Positions 6,233 to 8,184 of a DNA stretch of 8,184 nt are shown here, piece by piece. This stretch comes from Bacteroidales bacterium (GTDB lineage: Bacteria > Bacteroidota > Bacteroidia > Bacteroidales > UBA7960). Each line of letters opens with the position of its first letter. The stretch's first letter is position 1. The notes under the pieces are model-generated. The model had not been told where the DNA came from. It saw only the letters and a program-made list of their open reading frames with translations, and ran no database searches. The stretch lies in the NCBI GenBank assembly GCA_007130545.1, contig SLSG01000089.1:1-8184 (forward strand), given 5' to 3'. Both the position numbers and the translations under genes were made by a program.

Positions 6233-7492
6233 ATGAAGGCAGTGTGTTTCTATTTTCAGGTTCACCAGCCGTTCAGGTTACGGACCTACCGGTTTTTCGA
6301 CATTGGCAAGAACCACGATTATTTTGATGAATATGCCAACCGTTTCATCATGCAGCAGGTGGCCGAAAAATGCTACCTGCCGGCAAACAAGGTCCTGTTG
6401 AACCTGATCAAAACCTTTGGCGAAGACTTCAAGGTAAGTTTCAGCATTAGTGGAACGGCCATGGAGCAGTTCGGGAAATACGCCCCAAAGGTGCTTGAAA
6501 GTTTTCAGGCGCTGGCCAAAACCGGTTCTGTGGAATTTCTGGCCGAGACCTATGCCCATTCACTTGCTTCACTACATGGAAGGGATGAGTTTTCCAGGCA
6601 GGTGGAAAGGCATGTTGGGAAGGTAAGGGAGCTGTTCGGACAGAAGCCCGAAACGTTCAGGAATACCGAGCTGATCTATTCGAATGATATTGGTAACATG
6701 GTATCTGATATGGGATACCGGACCATGATTACCGAAGGGGCAAAGCATATATTGGGCTGGAAAAGTCCGAACCTGCTGTATTGCAGTGCAACCAGTCCCA
6801 AACTAAAACTTCTGCTGAAGAATTTCCAGATGTCAGACGACATTGCATTCAGGTTTTCTGAGCGGCGCTGGAGTGAATGGCCATTGACAGCGGAAAAGTT
6901 TGCCGGATGGATACAGGGACTGGCACCTAAGGACGAAGTGGTGAACCTTTTCCTGGATTATGAGACTTTTGGGGAGCATCAATGGGCGGAAACGGGAATT
7001 TTTGATTTTCTGAAAGCCTTTCCCGCGCTTATGATCAAGCGCACCCCCATACGGTTCAAAACCCCGTCTGAACTGGCCGGGGAGCTCCAGCCGGCCGCTT
7101 CCCTGAATGTCCCCTACCCCATCTCCTGGGCCGATGAGGAAAGGGACCTTACCGCCTGGCTGGGCAATGAAATGCAGGATGAAGCATTTAGAAAAATATT
7201 CGACCTGGAACCCATGTTGATGGCCATAAATGATCCGGAGATGATAAGTGAATGGCGACGGTTGCAGACCAGCGACCATTTCTACTATATGTGTACCAAA
7301 TGGTTCTCGGACGGGACCGTGCACAGGTATTTCAACCCCTATGAATCCCCATATGACGCATTCATTAATTACATGAATGTGGTTTCCGACTTTGGCATTC
7401 GGGTTGACCAAAAGTACGCGGGTATGCCTGCCGACCGCCTGAAAAGAGTTAGGAAAAAAGCATCCACCACCCCTAAAAAAAAGTCCGCCTAA
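6233..7492 (+). CDS. GH57 family alpha-amylase-type glycoside hydrolase
   Basis: A 419-residue cytoplasmic GH57 protein acting on alpha-1,4-glucans, as amylase or possibly 4-alpha-glucanotransferase. The conserved GH57 regions are visible: HQPFRL (11-16); a GSVEFLAETYAHSL block (98-111); FRNTELIYS with the nucleophile Glu146; and LFLDYETFGEHQ with the acid/base Asp242. Both catalytic residues are present, so this is not one of the inactive GH57-like proteins. The length and the HQPxRL motif fit the alpha-amylase subgroup better than GH57 branching enzymes, which are normally over 500 residues with a helical C-terminal domain; this is family inference. The last 18 residues are Lys/Arg rich (RLKRVRKK, then PKKKSA). 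The ATG lies 18 nt after the GT4 stop with no Shine-Dalgarno, so it belongs to the same operon. It most likely trims or remodels the glucan handled by its neighbours. Confidence 0.9.
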   Translation: MKAVCFYFQVHQPFRLRTYRFFDIGKNHDYFDEYANRFIMQQVAEKCYLPANKVLLNLIKTFGEDFKVSFSISGTAMEQFGKYAPKVLESFQALAKTGSVEFLAETYAHSLASLHGRDEFSRQVERHVGKVRELFGQKPETFRNTELIYSNDIGNMVSDMGYRTMITEGAKHILGWKSPNLLYCSATSPKLKLLLKNFQMSDDIAFRFSERRWSEWPLTAEKFAGWIQGLAPKDEVVNLFLDYETFGEHQWAETGIFDFLKAFPALMIKRTPIRFKTPSELAGELQPAASLNVPYPISWADEERDLTAWLGNEMQDEAFRKIFDLEPMLMAINDPEMISEWRRLQTSDHFYYMCTKWFSDGTVHRYFNPYESPYDAFINYMNVVSDFGIRVDQKYAGMPADRLKRVRKKASTTPKKKSA

Positions 7493-7542
7493 ACCCCTGC
7501 AAGGTCTGTCCTGCATGGATCAGTTACTTAGGATTTTTTTTG

Positions 7543-7550
7543 TATCTTCA
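7543..7550 (+). promoter_or_regulatory. Weak candidate -7 element before the glycogen synthase gene
   Basis: TATCTTCA follows a run of eight T (7534-7541) in the 106-nt gap between GH57 and the GT3 gene. The layout T-run, TGTATCTT is common in Bacteroidota leaders, but the 3' part reads TTCA instead of TTTG. The nearest -33-like sequence, TTAC at 7524, is poor. It would leave a leader of about 40 nt. The T-run might instead belong to a weak terminator. Confidence 0.28.
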
Positions 7551-7598
7551 CCGGCTTTTTGACTTGTTCTGGTAAATTAACTAGTTATATGTATTTAT

Positions 7599-8184
7599 AT
7601 GAAAAAGGAATTATTGAAGCCGGATTACCTGTTTGAGGTCAGCTGGGAGGTTTGTAATAAGCTCGGAGGGATACACACGGTAATCAGCACAAAAGCCCAC
7701 ACGCTCACCGAAAAATACAAAGACAATTATATATGTATCGGTCCGGATGTCTGGAAGGAGACACACGGCAACCCGGAGTTTATCGAAGACAAGTTTATTT
7801 TCAGGTCCTGGCGGGAACAGGCAGCCCGGGACGGCATACACATCCGGATCGGACGTTGGCAGGTTCCCGGTGAACCCCTGGTGATGCTGTTGGATTTCAC
7901 GCCCCTGTTCGGCGAAAAGGATAAGGTATTTACCGACTTCTGGCTAAAATTCGGATTGAATTCACTGAGCGGGCAGTGGGACTATACCGAGCCAGCCATG
8001 TTCGGCTACGCGGCTGGACAGCTCATTGAAAGTTTCTACGATTATCATATGTCGGTGCAGGATCGCCTGGTTGCACATTTTCATGAATGGATGACCGGTA
8101 CCGGTGTATTGTACCTGCGCGATAAGGTTCCCCAGGCCGGGACCATATTTACTACCCACGCCACCACCATGGGGAGGGCACTCT
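7599..8184 (+). CDS. Glycogen synthase, GT3 (eukaryote-like) family, 3' end beyond window
   Basis: First 195 codons of a gene that runs off the window. It encodes the N-terminal GT-B domain of a GT3 glycogen synthase, which adds glucose from UDP-glucose to glycogen non-reducing ends. The diagnostic start is FEVSWEVCNKLGGIHTVIST (12-31), nearly identical to the FEV.WEV.NKVGGIYTV block of animal and yeast glycogen synthases. Later come a GPD.W segment (48-52), LLDF (97-100), FGYAAGQLIESF (135-146), AHFHEWMTGTGVL (159-171) and TIFTTHATTMGRAL (182-195). GT3 proteins are otherwise largely eukaryotic but are typical of Bacteroidota. The ATG at 7599 is chosen because the family block begins about 11 residues later and no better in-frame start is seen. 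The catalytic Glu residues and any Arg-rich regulatory region lie beyond the window. Its likely partners are the three upstream glycogen genes, though the 106-nt gap allows separate transcription. Confidence 0.92.
   Translation, partial: MKKELLKPDYLFEVSWEVCNKLGGIHTVISTKAHTLTEKYKDNYICIGPDVWKETHGNPEFIEDKFIFRSWREQAARDGIHIRIGRWQVPGEPLVMLLDFTPLFGEKDKVFTDFWLKFGLNSLSGQWDYTEPAMFGYAAGQLIESFYDYHMSVQDRLVAHFHEWMTGTGVLYLRDKVPQAGTIFTTHATTMGRAL

Noticed and set aside
6833..7516. Long open frame of 227 codons on the - strand opposite the GH57 gene
   Set aside because: It lies entirely in the shadow of a well-conserved GH57 coding region, with no recognisable domain in its translation.
7508..7541. Possible intrinsic terminator: TCCT...AGGA followed by eight T
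   Set aside because: The stem is only 4 bp with a 17-nt loop, too weak for a terminator. The T-run is more likely part of an A/T-rich leader.
7475..7573. A_AAA_AAG heptamer (7477-7483) in frame in the GH57 tail, the dnaX-type slippery sequence
   Set aside because: A -1 shift would only add about 30 residues, with no recognisable motif, before a stop at 7573-7575. The A run is explained by three consecutive Lys codons, so chance is the best explanation.
1..8184. tRNA, rRNA, CRISPR array, insertion sequence, attachment site
   Set aside because: No repeat array, terminal inverted repeats, transposase/integrase motif or cloverleaf-like segment was seen. Coding density is nearly complete.

Overview
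The window looks like a chromosomal segment of a Bacteroidota bacterium, most likely of the Bacteroidales/Marinilabiliales type. The evidence is: a eukaryote-like GT3 glycogen synthase; a debranching enzyme / GT4 / GH57 gene triplet typical of that phylum; start codons without Shine-Dalgarno sequences; and upstream elements resembling the Bacteroidota -7 box (TAnnTTTG). Base composition is moderate and even throughout. I see no mobile element, RNA gene, CRISPR array or phage signature. All genes lie on the + strand.

Left part (1-1840): the glycine cleavage T protein gene gcvT, whose 5' end is cut by the window edge, is followed after 2 nt by comB (2-phosphosulfolactate phosphatase). The two are probably co-transcribed. 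Middle (1841-2943): after a 104-nt gap with a plausible promoter comes a secreted zinc-dependent phospholipase C / S1-P1 nuclease-fold protein that keeps a full metal-ligand pattern.

Right part (2944-8184): a glycogen (alpha-glucan) cluster. A promoter-like TAAATTTG lies just before a GH133-type glycogen debranching enzyme. Its stop overlaps the start of a GT4 glycogen-synthase-like glycosyltransferase (ATGA), which is followed after 18 nt by a GH57 amylase-type enzyme. After a further 106 nt comes the 5' part of a GT3 glycogen synthase, which runs off the window. Together these genes would extend (GT3, perhaps GT4), trim or rearrange (GH57) and debranch (GH133) intracellular glycogen. This set resembles archaeal and eukaryotic glycogen enzymes more than the classical bacterial glgBXCAP set.

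I found no obviously unknown multi-gene system. The points most worth checking are: (i) an in-frame A_AAA_AAA slippery heptamer at the 3' end of the debranching gene, where a -1 shift would read without a stop into the GT4 gene; (ii) an Asn where the debranching family's catalytic Asp is expected; (iii) a Phe in place of the zinc-binding N-terminal Trp in the phospholipase-like protein; and (iv) comB in an organism not expected to make coenzyme M.
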